This document shows positions 50,234 to 58,591 of a stretch of 64,000 bases of DNA, in pieces (the stretch's first letter is position 1; the number at the start of each line of letters is the position of its first letter). The stretch is from assembly GCA_051414845.1 (NCBI GenBank), contig CP183313.1, positions 2,284,438 through 2,348,437 of the forward strand, read 5' to 3'. The position numbers were made by a program, and so were the translations under genes. The notes beneath the pieces are model-generated. The model had not been told where the DNA came from and made no database searches. It worked only from the letters and a program-made list of their open reading frames with translations. The stretch is from Simonsiella sp051414845 (GTDB lineage Bacteria > Pseudomonadota > Gammaproteobacteria > Burkholderiales > Neisseriaceae).

Positions 50234-50721
50234 AAATTCCTTTTTATTTCATTTGCTCGCAAAAACCTATTCAAGGAAACACATTTCATCAACTCAAATC
50301 AGGCTTTCAAACTGGCGAGAAGCTGTAAAACAGATGACATTATAGGTAAAGATTTTTAACCAGTAATTGTGAAATATACCAAAAATATTATTTATTTTAA
50401 GAATTTTTTTATAAAATTGCATAATAATGAGTTCAATCAAAAAGTTTTCAGGCAGCCTGAAACAAAAGAACAGCGGCTATCTCGTGCCATTACTTATCTT
50501 GAGTCTAATTGAGTCATTCGTCATTCTTTGGCAAAATCTCCACAGTAACAAAGCTACACACAACACTTTACCTAACATAACCAACAAAACATGATGTAAC
50601 GCAACACAATTCAATTATTTAGCATTATAATGTTGTAAAACTACGGTTGTTTGAATCACATCAACTGCTGAGCAGCACTGCTTTCTGCTGTAATCCAGTT
50701 ACAGACAAGTAAGGAAATTAG
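50234..50721. other. Divergent control region between glxK and edd
   Basis: No gene seen. A simDUS lies at 50448-50462. A -10 TATAAT stands at 50626-50631 for edd with a weak -35. TTGAA-TCAC-ATCAA (50651-50664), one mismatch from the FNR consensus, lies downstream of that -10. Confidence 0.5.
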
Positions 50722-52554
50722 ATGAAACCACTGCACCCAAAACTCGCTGAAATTACACAACGCATTATTGAACGCTCCAAACCCACGCGCGAATTGTACT
50801 TAAACCGCATTCGTGCCATTAAGCAACAAGGTCGGTTAGAACGCGACCAATTGGGCTGTTCCAACTTGGCGCATGGATATGCCTCCATGCCAAACATGAT
50901 TAAAATTGAAATGCAAAAACATGATGTTCCGAACATCGGCATTATCACAGCATACAACGACATGGTTTCCGCTCATCAGCCGTTTAAAGATTTCCCTGAT
51001 TGGGTAAAAGACGAAGTGGCAAAACACAACGCCACCGCGCAAGTGGCTGGTGGCACACCAGCCATGTGTGATGGCATTACGCAGGGTTACGAAGGCATGG
51101 AATTGTCGCTGTTTTCGCGTGATGTGATTGCGATGAGCGCGGCGGTGGGTTTGTCGCACCAAATGTTTGACGGCGCGATGTTTTTGGGCGTGTGCGACAA
51201 AATTGTGCCAGGTTTGGTAATTGGCGCATTGTCGTGCGGACACATTCCAGCGGTATTTGCGCCAGCAGGTCCAATGGTAAGCGGCATTGGCAATAAAGAA
51301 AAAGCGCGTACACGCCAACTGTTCGCCGAAGGCAAAGTAGGGCGCGACGCTTTATTACAAAGCGAAATGGGTTCATACCATAGCCCCGGTACTTGCACAT
51401 TCTACGGCACGGCAAATTCCAATCAAATGATGATGGAATTCATGGGCTTGCATTTGCCAGCCGCCGCGTTTTTCAATCCCTACACGCCGATTCGTGAAGC
51501 CTTAACGCGCCGCGCCGCCGTGCAATTGGTACAAGATATTCGCAATCAAACAGCCAAACCGATTGGCGAAATGCTGTCTGAAAAATCGTTTATCAACGCC
51601 ATGATTGGTTTGATGGCAACGGGCGGCTCAACCAATCACACCATGCACTTGGTAGCGATGGCGCGCGCAGCTGGTGTGATTTTGAATTGGGACGATTTTG
51701 ATGAAATTTCGTCTATTATTCCTTTGTTGATTCGTGTGTACCCGAATGGTCAGGCAGACGTGAATCATTTTGCGGCGGCGGGTGGTTTGCCGTTTGTGAT
51801 TCGTGAATTGCGCGAAAATGGTTTGTTACACGATGATGTGGACACGGTGGTCGGTCATGGCATGGCGGCTTATACGCAAGAGCCGTTTTTGCTGGACAAG
51901 AAATTAGTGTGGCAAGACGCGGTAGCGGAAAGCCGTGATGAAGAGATTTTACGCAAATACGACAATCCATTCTTGCCCGACGGCGGCTTGAAATTGATGA
52001 AAGGCAACATCGGGCGCGGCGTGATTAAAGTATCCGCCATGAAAGAAGACAGCTTCATCGTAGAAGCCCCAGCCATTGTATTTGACGACCAACGCGATGT
52101 GTTGGCAGCGTTTGAACGCGGCGAATTGGACGGCAAAGATTTCGTGTGCGTCGTGCGTTATCAAGGCGCGCGTGCCAACGGTATGCCTGAATTGCATAAA
52201 TTAACCCCACCATTGGCGATTTTGCTTGACCGTGGACAAAAAGTGGCTTTGGTAACCGATGGTCGCATGTCGGGCGCGAGTGGCAAAGTGCCAGCCGCCA
52301 TTCATATGTCGCCAGAAGCCTTGATGGGCGGTGGCATTGGTAAAATCAATACAGGCGACATGGTGCGCTTCAATGCGCGCACAGGCGAATTGAATGTGCT
52401 GGTAGACGAAGCCGAATTTGACGCGCGTGTCGTGCCAGCACCCGATTTATCCAAAAACACGCACGGCATTGGACGCGAATTGTTCGCAGGTTTCCGCGCC
52501 CAAACCAGCAGTGCAGAAACGGGCGCGATGAGTTTTGGTGGGGATTTTGCGTAA
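50722..52554 (+). CDS. edd: 6-phosphogluconate dehydratase
   Basis: A 610-residue IlvD/Edd-family dehydratase, first enzyme of the Entner-Doudoroff pathway, making KDPG from 6-phosphogluconate. The Fe-S ligand regions are visible: G-T-P-A-M-C-D-G-I-T-Q-G (about residue 115) and L-G-V-C-D-K-I-V-P-G (about 155). RBS AAGGAAA, 5 bp before the ATG. The KDPG aldolase gene eda, often next to it, is not in the window. Confidence 0.96.
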   Translation: MKPLHPKLAEITQRIIERSKPTRELYLNRIRAIKQQGRLERDQLGCSNLAHGYASMPNMIKIEMQKHDVPNIGIITAYNDMVSAHQPFKDFPDWVKDEVAKHNATAQVAGGTPAMCDGITQGYEGMELSLFSRDVIAMSAAVGLSHQMFDGAMFLGVCDKIVPGLVIGALSCGHIPAVFAPAGPMVSGIGNKEKARTRQLFAEGKVGRDALLQSEMGSYHSPGTCTFYGTANSNQMMMEFMGLHLPAAAFFNPYTPIREALTRRAAVQLVQDIRNQTAKPIGEMLSEKSFINAMIGLMATGGSTNHTMHLVAMARAAGVILNWDDFDEISSIIPLLIRVYPNGQADVNHFAAAGGLPFVIRELRENGLLHDDVDTVVGHGMAAYTQEPFLLDKKLVWQDAVAESRDEEILRKYDNPFLPDGGLKLMKGNIGRGVIKVSAMKEDSFIVEAPAIVFDDQRDVLAAFERGELDGKDFVCVVRYQGARANGMPELHKLTPPLAILLDRGQKVALVTDGRMSGASGKVPAAIHMSPEALMGGGIGKINTGDMVRFNARTGELNVLVDEAEFDARVVPAPDLSKNTHGIGRELFAGFRAQTSSAETGAMSFGGDFA

Positions 52555-52582
52555 TTTGATGGTGTGATGTAAATGTATCACG

Positions 52583-52628
52583 AAAAGGCAGCCTGAAAAT
52601 GTAGAAATACGTTTTCAGGCTGCCTTTT
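52583..52628 (+). terminator. Inverted simDUS terminator of edd
   Basis: AAAAGGCAGCCTGAAAAT / GTTTTCAGGCTGCCTTTT, stem about 15 bp, 28 bp after the stop codon. Confidence 0.8.
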
Positions 52629-52700
52629 GTTTTATAATTTGGCTTCTTAAATTCATCGTCATCATCAGTTTTTGCCCCATTACACAAGAAAACCCAAACC

Positions 52701-53234
52701 ATGAACCGACCCATACGCATTTTAGGTATTGACCCTGGCAGCCGCACCACAGGTTTTGGCGTGATAGACCTTGTTGGGCGTGAGCCGATTTATGTCGCCA
52801 GCGGCTGTATTAAAACCATTCCCAGCGACGAACTCGCAGGGCGCGTGGGCATTATCGTGCGCCATATTGGCGAAATCATTGACACCTATCGCCCCACGCA
52901 AGCGGCGATTGAGAAAGTGTTTGTCAATGTCAATCCGTCGTCCACACTCATGCTCGGACAAGCGCGCGGCGCGGCGGTGGCGGCGGTGGTCTTGCGCGAT
53001 TTACCTGTATATGAATACACGGCATTGCAAGTGAAACAAGCGGTGGTCGGGCAAGGCAAGGCGGCGAAAGAGCAAGTGCAACATATGGTGGTACAAATGC
53101 TGCATTTATCGGGTACGCCACAAGAAGACGCGGCAGACGGTTTAGCCGTCGCGCTCACGCACGCGCTGCGCGGGCATGGTTTGGCGGGGCGTTTGGGTGG
53201 GATGAGTATTAAGGGCGGGCGTTTGCAAGGGTAG
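52701..53234 (+). CDS. ruvC: Holliday junction resolvase RuvC
   Basis: 177 residues, usual length. Catalytic acids are placed as expected: D11 in G-I-D-P-G-S, E in A-A-I-E-K-V-F near 72, and the C-terminal D-A-A-D pair in Q-E-D-A-A-D-G-L-A. It cuts Holliday junctions in RuvAB complexes. It is not linked to ruvA or ruvB here. Confidence 0.96.
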   Translation: MNRPIRILGIDPGSRTTGFGVIDLVGREPIYVASGCIKTIPSDELAGRVGIIVRHIGEIIDTYRPTQAAIEKVFVNVNPSSTLMLGQARGAAVAAVVLRDLPVYEYTALQVKQAVVGQGKAAKEQVQHMVVQMLHLSGTPQEDAADGLAVALTHALRGHGLAGRLGGMSIKGGRLQG

Positions 53235-53368
53235 ATTTCAAGTTTGGGAAAATCTTTTCAGGCAGCCTGAAACTTTCCCCTGCACAAAAACTCTATTTCC
53301 CGAACCGCTCTTTGTTGCCCCAACAAAAATCGCTATACTCGCCGTACTCTCTTTTTTGAAAGCCTATC

Positions 53369-54253
53369 ATGACTATCCAGATTTTAGATGCCTACATCAA
53401 AGACGTGGGCGGCATTCCCATTCATCGCGTGTTGCCGCAAAAGGGCAAGCGCAATATTGGTGCGTGGTGCTTTCTTGACCACGCAGGGCCTACGCGTTTT
53501 GGCGACGATGAACGCGGCATGCAAGTGGGCGCGCATCCGCACACGCGTTTGCAGACGTTTACGTGGATGATTGACGGCGAAGTGCGCCACAAAGACAGTT
53601 TGGGCAACGAAACCACCATTCGCGCGGGTGAAGTGAATTTGATGACGGCGGGCGACGGCATTAGCCACACCGAGCAAACGCCAGCAAATTGCAAAATTTT
53701 GCACGCGGTGCAATTGTGGATTGCACTGCCTGAAAATCAAACCATTGAACCGAGTTTTCATCATTATCCCGATTTACCGAAATGGCATGATGAACACGCG
53801 GCGTATGTTTTAACCACAGGCACGTTTGCCGACAACACCGCGCCGACGCTGCAATACAGCCCAATTGTGGGCGTGGACGTGAAAACGGAAACCGCCAGCG
53901 CGTGGATGTTGCCGCTGAATTGTGAATTTGAATATGGCGTGTTTGTGATTTCAGGCAGCCTGAAAATGGGCGAACATACCGTACAGCCCGAGCAATTGCT
54001 GTATGTGCCGCAAGGCGCGGATAGTCTAGCGATTGAAGCGAGTGCGAATACGCATTTTCTGTTGATTGGCGGTGCGCCGTTGCAGCACGAGCCGTTGATT
54101 TGGTGGAATTTTGTCGCGCCCGACCACGATTATGTGAACACGGCAACGCGCGATTGGCAGCTGCCTGAAAACCGCGCCGCGCGTTTTGGGCAAATTGACA
54201 GCGATTTGCCGCCTTTGGTTGCGCCCAAATCGCCGTGGGATAAGAGCGAGTGA
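53369..54253 (+). CDS. Pirin family protein
   Basis: A 294-residue bicupin. The N-terminal cupin carries the metal ligands in G-A-H-P-H-T-R-L-Q-T-F and the later H-T-E site, and the characteristic G-E-V-R-H-K-D-S-L-G segment. Pirins are iron-binding; some have quercetinase activity and others act as regulators, so the role here is open. Two uptake sequences are read in frame. Single gene with its own strong terminator. Confidence 0.9.
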   Translation: MTIQILDAYIKDVGGIPIHRVLPQKGKRNIGAWCFLDHAGPTRFGDDERGMQVGAHPHTRLQTFTWMIDGEVRHKDSLGNETTIRAGEVNLMTAGDGISHTEQTPANCKILHAVQLWIALPENQTIEPSFHHYPDLPKWHDEHAAYVLTTGTFADNTAPTLQYSPIVGVDVKTETASAWMLPLNCEFEYGVFVISGSLKMGEHTVQPEQLLYVPQGADSLAIEASANTHFLLIGGAPLQHEPLIWWNFVAPDHDYVNTATRDWQLPENRAARFGQIDSDLPPLVAPKSPWDKSE

Positions 54254-54281
54254 TTGTTTGATATTGTGTTGATTTAAAAAT

Positions 54282-54315
54282 AAAAAAAGCCACGTTTTCT
54301 TGCGTGGCTTTTTTT
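54282..54315 (+). terminator. Terminator of the pirin gene
   Basis: AAAAAAAGCCACG / CGTGGCTTTTTTT stem, 28 bp past the stop. Confidence 0.9.
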
Positions 54316-54480
54316 GGATTTTCAGGCTGCCTGAAACTTTTGCAAACTTGGAGCGCGGGCTGCCAGCCCGCAATTTTCCGTATCACTCAATATTTAATCT
54401 ATCTTGAAAAATGAACGATTTAGCGGCAAGCTATCGTCGCTCCATTTAGCATTTCAGGCTGCCTGAAACATCTAAAAACA

Positions 54481-54510
54481 AAAAAAGGTACACCAACCGT
54501 GTACCTTTTT
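54481..54510 (-). terminator. Terminator of ctpA
   Basis: AAAAAAGGTACAC / GTGTACCTTTTT stem, just after the ctpA stop codon on the minus strand. Confidence 0.85.
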
Positions 54511-54523
54511 CTTTCAAAACCGC

Positions 54524-56011
54524 TTAATCGTCTTTCTTTTTCGCTTTTTTGCTGTCAGGAATTTTCTCTGCCAAGCCTAGCGATTTTTGCCATTGGGCTG
54601 GATTTTTCAGCAAATCCAAAGCCTTGCGCAATTGGTCGTCTTTGGCGGGATTCGGGATACGGCGTGAAGACAAATCTTCTTCGTCTTTTTTGTCCGCTTT
54701 ATCTTTCTCGTTTGCCTTGGTTTCGCTTGCGCTTTCAGGCTGCGTTTCCAATACGCCGCCTTTGACATCGTTCGCGCCCAATGGGTTGCCGATGTGTCCG
54801 TTCAAATCGGCTTCGCGGCTTTCAAAGGTACGGTTTTTGTCTAAAACTTCCACATCGGGCACAATGCCTGTTGCCTGAATCGAGCGGTCGTTTGGCGTGT
54901 AATACAACGCGGTGGTGATTTTCATCGCGCCACCGTTGGACAACGGCATAACGGATTGCACCGAGCCTTTACCGAAACTGCGCGTACCCACAATCACAGC
55001 GCGTTTATGGTCTTGCAACGCACCTGCCACGATTTCCGAAGCGGAAGCTGAACCAGCGTTAATCAACACGGTTACAGGAATATTTTTGATTTCCGCAGGC
55101 AAACTTGCCAGCGGGTCAGTTCCCGCCGCCAACAAATAATCCTCAGGCTGCGCTTTGAGCAACATGCCTTGTTTTTGGTCGCGCCCTTTGGTGCTAACCA
55201 CGACATCATTCGGCTTCAAGAACACCGCCGACACGCCCACCGCTCCGTTGAGCAAACCACCAGGGTCGTCGCGTAAATCCAGCACAATGCCTTTGAGCGG
55301 TGCTTTGTTTTCCGCTGTCAAAGTCTTGATGGAATCCACCACCGCAGGCACAGTCGGCTCTTGAAATTGCGACACGCGCACATAGCCGTAGCCGTTTTCC
55401 AGCAAATGATGGCGCACGCTTTTCACTTTAATAATTGCGCGCGTTAGAGTTACGACAATCGGTTTGGGTGCGTCTTTGCGCGACAAAGTCAGCGTGATTT
55501 TCGTACCTGGTTTGCCACGCATTTTTTTCACGGCGTCGGTTACACTCATGCCGCGCGCCGATTCATCGTTGATTTTGACAATAAAATCGCCGCTTTTCAC
55601 GCCCGCGCGCTCCGCTGGCGTGTCTTCAATCGGCGCAACGACTTTCACAAAACCGTCTTCCGCACCAATTTCCATGCCCAAACCACCAAATTCGCCCGAA
55701 GTGCCTTCTTGCAAATCTTGGTAGCCTTTTTTGTCCATGTATTCCGAATGTGGGTCAAGCCCTGAAACCATACCTTTCATCGCGTTTTCCAGCAATTTTT
55801 CATCACTCTCTTCGCTCACATAATTGGCTTTCACTTGGCTATACACTTCCGCCATTGTGCGCAAAGATTCAATCGGCAAGGCTTCTTTTTTGCTGCTGGC
55901 TGCTTCGGTTTTATCAGCAGCAAGGCTTTGTAAACTAATGCTTAATGCCGCGCCTGTGAATGCGCCAGCGGTGTAAAGTGCAATCTTTTTCCAAGTGTAT
56001 TTGGACATCAT
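54524..56011 (-). CDS. ctpA: C-terminal processing peptidase (S41 family)
   Basis: 495 residues. An N-terminal signal/anchor (about 10-30) sends it to the periplasm. A PDZ domain (about 95-180) includes G-L-G-M-E-I-G and P-A-E-R-A-G-V-K. The S41 core holds the catalytic Ser in N-A-G-S-A-S-A-S-E (about 330) and Lys in R-S-F-G-K-G-S-V (about 355). A Lys/Glu/Asp-rich C-terminal tail (about 420-495) is low complexity. It trims envelope proteins and peptidoglycan hydrolases. Confidence 0.93.
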   Translation of the reverse strand: MMSKYTWKKIALYTAGAFTGAALSISLQSLAADKTEAASSKKEALPIESLRTMAEVYSQVKANYVSEESDEKLLENAMKGMVSGLDPHSEYMDKKGYQDLQEGTSGEFGGLGMEIGAEDGFVKVVAPIEDTPAERAGVKSGDFIVKINDESARGMSVTDAVKKMRGKPGTKITLTLSRKDAPKPIVVTLTRAIIKVKSVRHHLLENGYGYVRVSQFQEPTVPAVVDSIKTLTAENKAPLKGIVLDLRDDPGGLLNGAVGVSAVFLKPNDVVVSTKGRDQKQGMLLKAQPEDYLLAAGTDPLASLPAEIKNIPVTVLINAGSASASEIVAGALQDHKRAVIVGTRSFGKGSVQSVMPLSNGGAMKITTALYYTPNDRSIQATGIVPDVEVLDKNRTFESREADLNGHIGNPLGANDVKGGVLETQPESASETKANEKDKADKKDEEDLSSRRIPNPAKDDQLRKALDLLKNPAQWQKSLGLAEKIPDSKKAKKKDD

Positions 56012-56225
56012 ATTCTTTCTTTTATTCAGTTTTAACTGTCATTCAATAAGGTTTCAGGCTGCCTGAAACAAAAGGCGTAAGATTAGGGGATTTTCTGCTG
56101 CTTGGCAAAGGGTTTGCGGTAAAAAATATGCAAAAGTGTGGTGCAAAAAAGGGTTTAGGTTTCAGGCTGCCTGAAAACGCTTTTTGCAAAACCATGACAT
56201 AGCACGCCTATCGCACATAACACAA
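56012..56225. other. Intergenic between ctpA and the MITE-like element
   Basis: Two simDUS (about 56050-56066 and 56160-56176), otherwise nothing recognised. The ctpA promoter should lie here but no good sigma-70 pair was found. Confidence 0.5.
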
Positions 56226-56331
56226 TATAGTGAATTAAAATAAAAAATCTGCTGCGTTGCCAGCTCCCTTATGTATTAAATGTACACGGTTCTCGCTGTC
56301 GCCTTGCACCTTTCTTATTTGGTTCGCTATA
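56226..56331. mobile_element. MITE-like element of about 106 bp
   Basis: Imperfect terminal inverted repeats TATAGTGAATTAAAATAA and TTATTTGGTTCGCTATA enclose a non-coding unit. The ends and the internal GCTGCGTTGCC ... TCGCCTTG wording recall short meningococcal repeat elements that end in TATAGTGGATTAA. It abuts the murU stop codon. Confidence 0.55.
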
Positions 56332-56333
56332 AA

Positions 56334-57041
56334 TCAACCCAATTTCCCTGCGCGCGCCAGTTCATCGGCTTGCGCTAAACGCTCGGGCGTACCCACATCC
56401 AGCCACAAACCTGAATGCCATTGTCCACTAACTTGTCCTTTGTCCATCGCCGCGCGCAAAAGTGGCGCGAGTTTGGCTGGCTTGTGTGCGAGCGTGGTGG
56501 CAAACAAAGCTGGGTGGTACACGCCAACGCCGCTGAATGTGCCGTTTTTGCCTGCGCTGCGCTCGGAATTGAGGCTGCCTGAAACCGTATCCAAAGCAAA
56601 ATCGCCTTGCGGATTGTGTTCAGGGTTGCCCACTAAATACAAGTGCGCCAAATGTTTGTTGGCATTGAGTTTTTTAGCATATTCACAGGCTGCCTGAAAA
56701 TCGATGTCGGTTAACACGTCGCCATTGATGACAAGAAACGGCGCATCGCCCAAGAGCGGCAAGGCAGTGGCTATACCGCCTGCGGTTTCCAAACCTTGCA
56801 CACCTTCGGGCGAATAGGCGATGTGGACGCCGTATGCGTTGCCGTTGCCCAATGTTTGTTCAATGTGTTGCCCGAGCCATGCGTGATTGATGACGATTTC
56901 TTCAATGCCAGCGGCTTTTAGGCGGCGCAAATGCCAGCCAATCAGCGGCTCGTCGCCCGCTTTTAATAAGGGTTTGGGCGTGTGGTCAGTCAGTGGGCGC
57001 ATTCGTTCGCCGCGCCCTGCGGCTAGTATCATGGCTTTCAT
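56334..57041 (-). CDS. murU: N-acetylmuramate alpha-1-phosphate uridylyltransferase MurU
   Basis: 235 residues of the nucleotidyltransferase family. It begins M-I-L-A-A-G-R-G-E-R-M-R-P-L-T, with K-P-L-L at about 26, N-G-D-V in the middle and D-V-G-T-P-E-R near the C-terminus. MurU serves the cell-wall recycling bypass that makes UDP-MurNAc; its partner kinase AmgK is often adjacent but is not seen here. The family also includes sugar-1-phosphate guanylyl/thymidylyltransferases, so substrate is by similarity. Confidence 0.82.
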   Translation of the reverse strand: MKAMILAAGRGERMRPLTDHTPKPLLKAGDEPLIGWHLRRLKAAGIEEIVINHAWLGQHIEQTLGNGNAYGVHIAYSPEGVQGLETAGGIATALPLLGDAPFLVINGDVLTDIDFQAACEYAKKLNANKHLAHLYLVGNPEHNPQGDFALDTVSGSLNSERSAGKNGTFSGVGVYHPALFATTLAHKPAKLAPLLRAAMDKGQVSGQWHSGLWLDVGTPERLAQADELARAGKLG

Positions 57042-57103
57042 GGTTTTGTTTTCAATAGGTTGGTTTGGGTTTCAGGTAGCCATTTTTGCAGGCAGCCTGA
57101 AAC

Positions 57104-57895
57104 TTATTTCGCGCGTTTGACAATGTGTTCAATCGCTGCCGTGGCGCAATACAAGCCAAAAGTAGCGGTAACGAGCATACTGGCACCATAACCTGCGCAG
57201 GATAAACCTTGTGGCGCAGCAGTTTCTGCATTAAGGCTGCCTGAAACTTCACACGTTTGGGCGATTTGTGGCGGCGTAATCTGTTCACGCGAATAAACGC
57301 ACGGCACACGCATTTTGTCGCCACCGCGTGGGAAACCATATTGTTTACGCAAGGCGTAGCGCATATTGGCAAGCATCGGGTCTTGCTGAGTTTGACTCAA
57401 ATCGGCAGTTTCAATCAACGCAGGATTGCGTTGTCCACCTGCGCCACCGCTGACGATAAACGCTTGTTTGTGTTTCACAAAATGTGCCGCCATTGCCACT
57501 TTTATGCGCACTTGGTCAATGGCGTCAATGACAAAATCAAAAGGCTGCCTGAACATCTCTGCCAGATTTTCTTGTTCCACAAAGTCTTCTATTTCAATCA
57601 CTTGGCATTCAGGGTTAATTAACAAAATGCGTTCGTGCAGCGCGGCTACTTTCGCTTTGCCAAAATCGGGCGTGAGCGCGTGGATTTGGCGATTGACGTT
57701 GGAAATGGCGATGTTGTCCAAATCAATTAAAGTCAGTTTGCCCACGCCGCTGCGTGCCAACGCTTCGGCTGCCCACGAGCCAACACCGCCCATGCCAACG
57801 ATACACACATGCGCTTCACGTAGCGCGTTTAAACCTGTTGCACCATAAAGGCGGGCAATGCCGCCAAAGCGGCGCGAATAATCAGAATCTTGCAT
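57104..57895 (-). CDS. tcdA: tRNA threonylcarbamoyladenosine dehydratase
   Basis: A 263-residue E1-like (ThiF/MoeB fold) enzyme that cyclises t6A37 in tRNAs to ct6A. It opens R-R-F-G-G-I-A-R-L-Y-G, with the nucleotide-binding G-M-G-G-V-G-S-W and L-I-D-L-D-N-I, and R-Q at about 76. ThiF and MoeB differ by their sulphur-carrier context, which is absent here. A simDUS is read in frame. Confidence 0.9.
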   Translation of the reverse strand: MQDSDYSRRFGGIARLYGATGLNALREAHVCIVGMGGVGSWAAEALARSGVGKLTLIDLDNIAISNVNRQIHALTPDFGKAKVAALHERILLINPECQVIEIEDFVEQENLAEMFRQPFDFVIDAIDQVRIKVAMAAHFVKHKQAFIVSGGAGGQRNPALIETADLSQTQQDPMLANMRYALRKQYGFPRGGDKMRVPCVYSREQITPPQIAQTCEVSGSLNAETAAPQGLSCAGYGASMLVTATFGLYCATAAIEHIVKRAK

Positions 57896-57983
57896 ATTGT
57901 TGTTTCAATAATTAAAAAAATTTAACACGAATTTCAAGCGCTGAATTATACTTCAAACCGCAGGCGCACATCGCGCCATTTAT

Positions 57984-57989
57984 AAGGAG
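57984..57989 (+). promoter_or_regulatory. Ribosome site AAGGAG deciding the start of the universal stress gene
   Basis: AAGGAG ends at 57989, directly against an ATG at 57990 (no spacing) and 6 bases before the ATG at 57996, so the second ATG is the functional one. Confidence 0.75.
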
Positions 57990-57995
57990 ATGGTT

Positions 57996-58490
57996 ATGTA
58001 CAAACATTTGGTCGTTGCCGTAGATGGCAGCAATACTTCTTTAAACGCCTTGCGCCATGCTTCTAGTTTAGCCGCTGGCAATCAAGCACGCTTGACTTTG
58101 GTAACCGTTGCCAATCCTAGCGAATACATGACGCTCGCGCCCGAATTTTTGCAACATGAAAGCTATGAAGCCGCAGCGATTGCAGGTGGCAATGAAGTAT
58201 TGGCTGATGCGGCTTTGGCGGCAAAAGCAGCTGGCGTAAGCGATGTACAAACTCATTTATTGGTGGCTGCCAAAGGTGCGAAAGAAATGGCGCAAGAATT
58301 GGTGGAATATGCTGACCATAGTGGCGCGGATTTGATGGTCATTGGTACACACGGTCGCACGGGTTTAATGCATTTGCTGATGGGCAGTTTTGCCGAAACC
58401 GTGATGCGCGAAAGCCATTTGCCACTGCTCGTGATTCGCAGTAATCATGTGGACGAAGAATTGGTGGACCCTGCAGACGTTCCTGCTTAA
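57996..58490 (+). CDS. Universal stress protein family (UspA-like)
   Basis: 164 residues. It starts Y-K-H-L-V-V-A-V-D-G-S and ends with the ATP-binding pattern G-T-H-G-R-T-G ... G-S-F-A-E, so it is probably of the nucleotide-binding subtype. Usually induced by growth arrest and stress; no regulatory site was recognised. The gene is single, between a divergent tcdA and cysS. Confidence 0.9.
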   Translation: MYKHLVVAVDGSNTSLNALRHASSLAAGNQARLTLVTVANPSEYMTLAPEFLQHESYEAAAIAGGNEVLADAALAAKAAGVSDVQTHLLVAAKGAKEMAQELVEYADHSGADLMVIGTHGRTGLMHLLMGSFAETVMRESHLPLLVIRSNHVDEELVDPADVPA

Positions 58491-58504
58491 CAATTATTCT
58501 GCAT

Positions 58505-58549
58505 TAGGCTGCCTGAAAATTCATACTAGAGTTTTCAGGCAGCCTTTTT
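58505..58549 (+). terminator. Inverted simDUS terminator of the usp gene
   Basis: TAGGCTGCCTGAAAA / TTTTCAGGCAGCC with a T-run. It directly abuts the -10 of cysS (58552-58557). Confidence 0.8.
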
Positions 58550-58551
58550 GT

Positions 58552-58557
58552 TATAAT
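58552..58557 (+). promoter_or_regulatory. -10 element TATAAT of cysS
   Basis: TATAAT about 35 bp before the cysS ATG. The -35 region overlaps the terminator hairpin of the upstream gene. Confidence 0.55.
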
Positions 58558-58591
58558 CCACGCACTTTTTTGATTTTACGGAAGACCCATC

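Noticed and set aside
57104..57895. MoeB or ThiF as the call for the E1-like protein
   Set aside because: No MoaD/ThiS gene nearby and the N-terminal R-R-F-G-G-I-A-R-L-Y-G matches TcdA.
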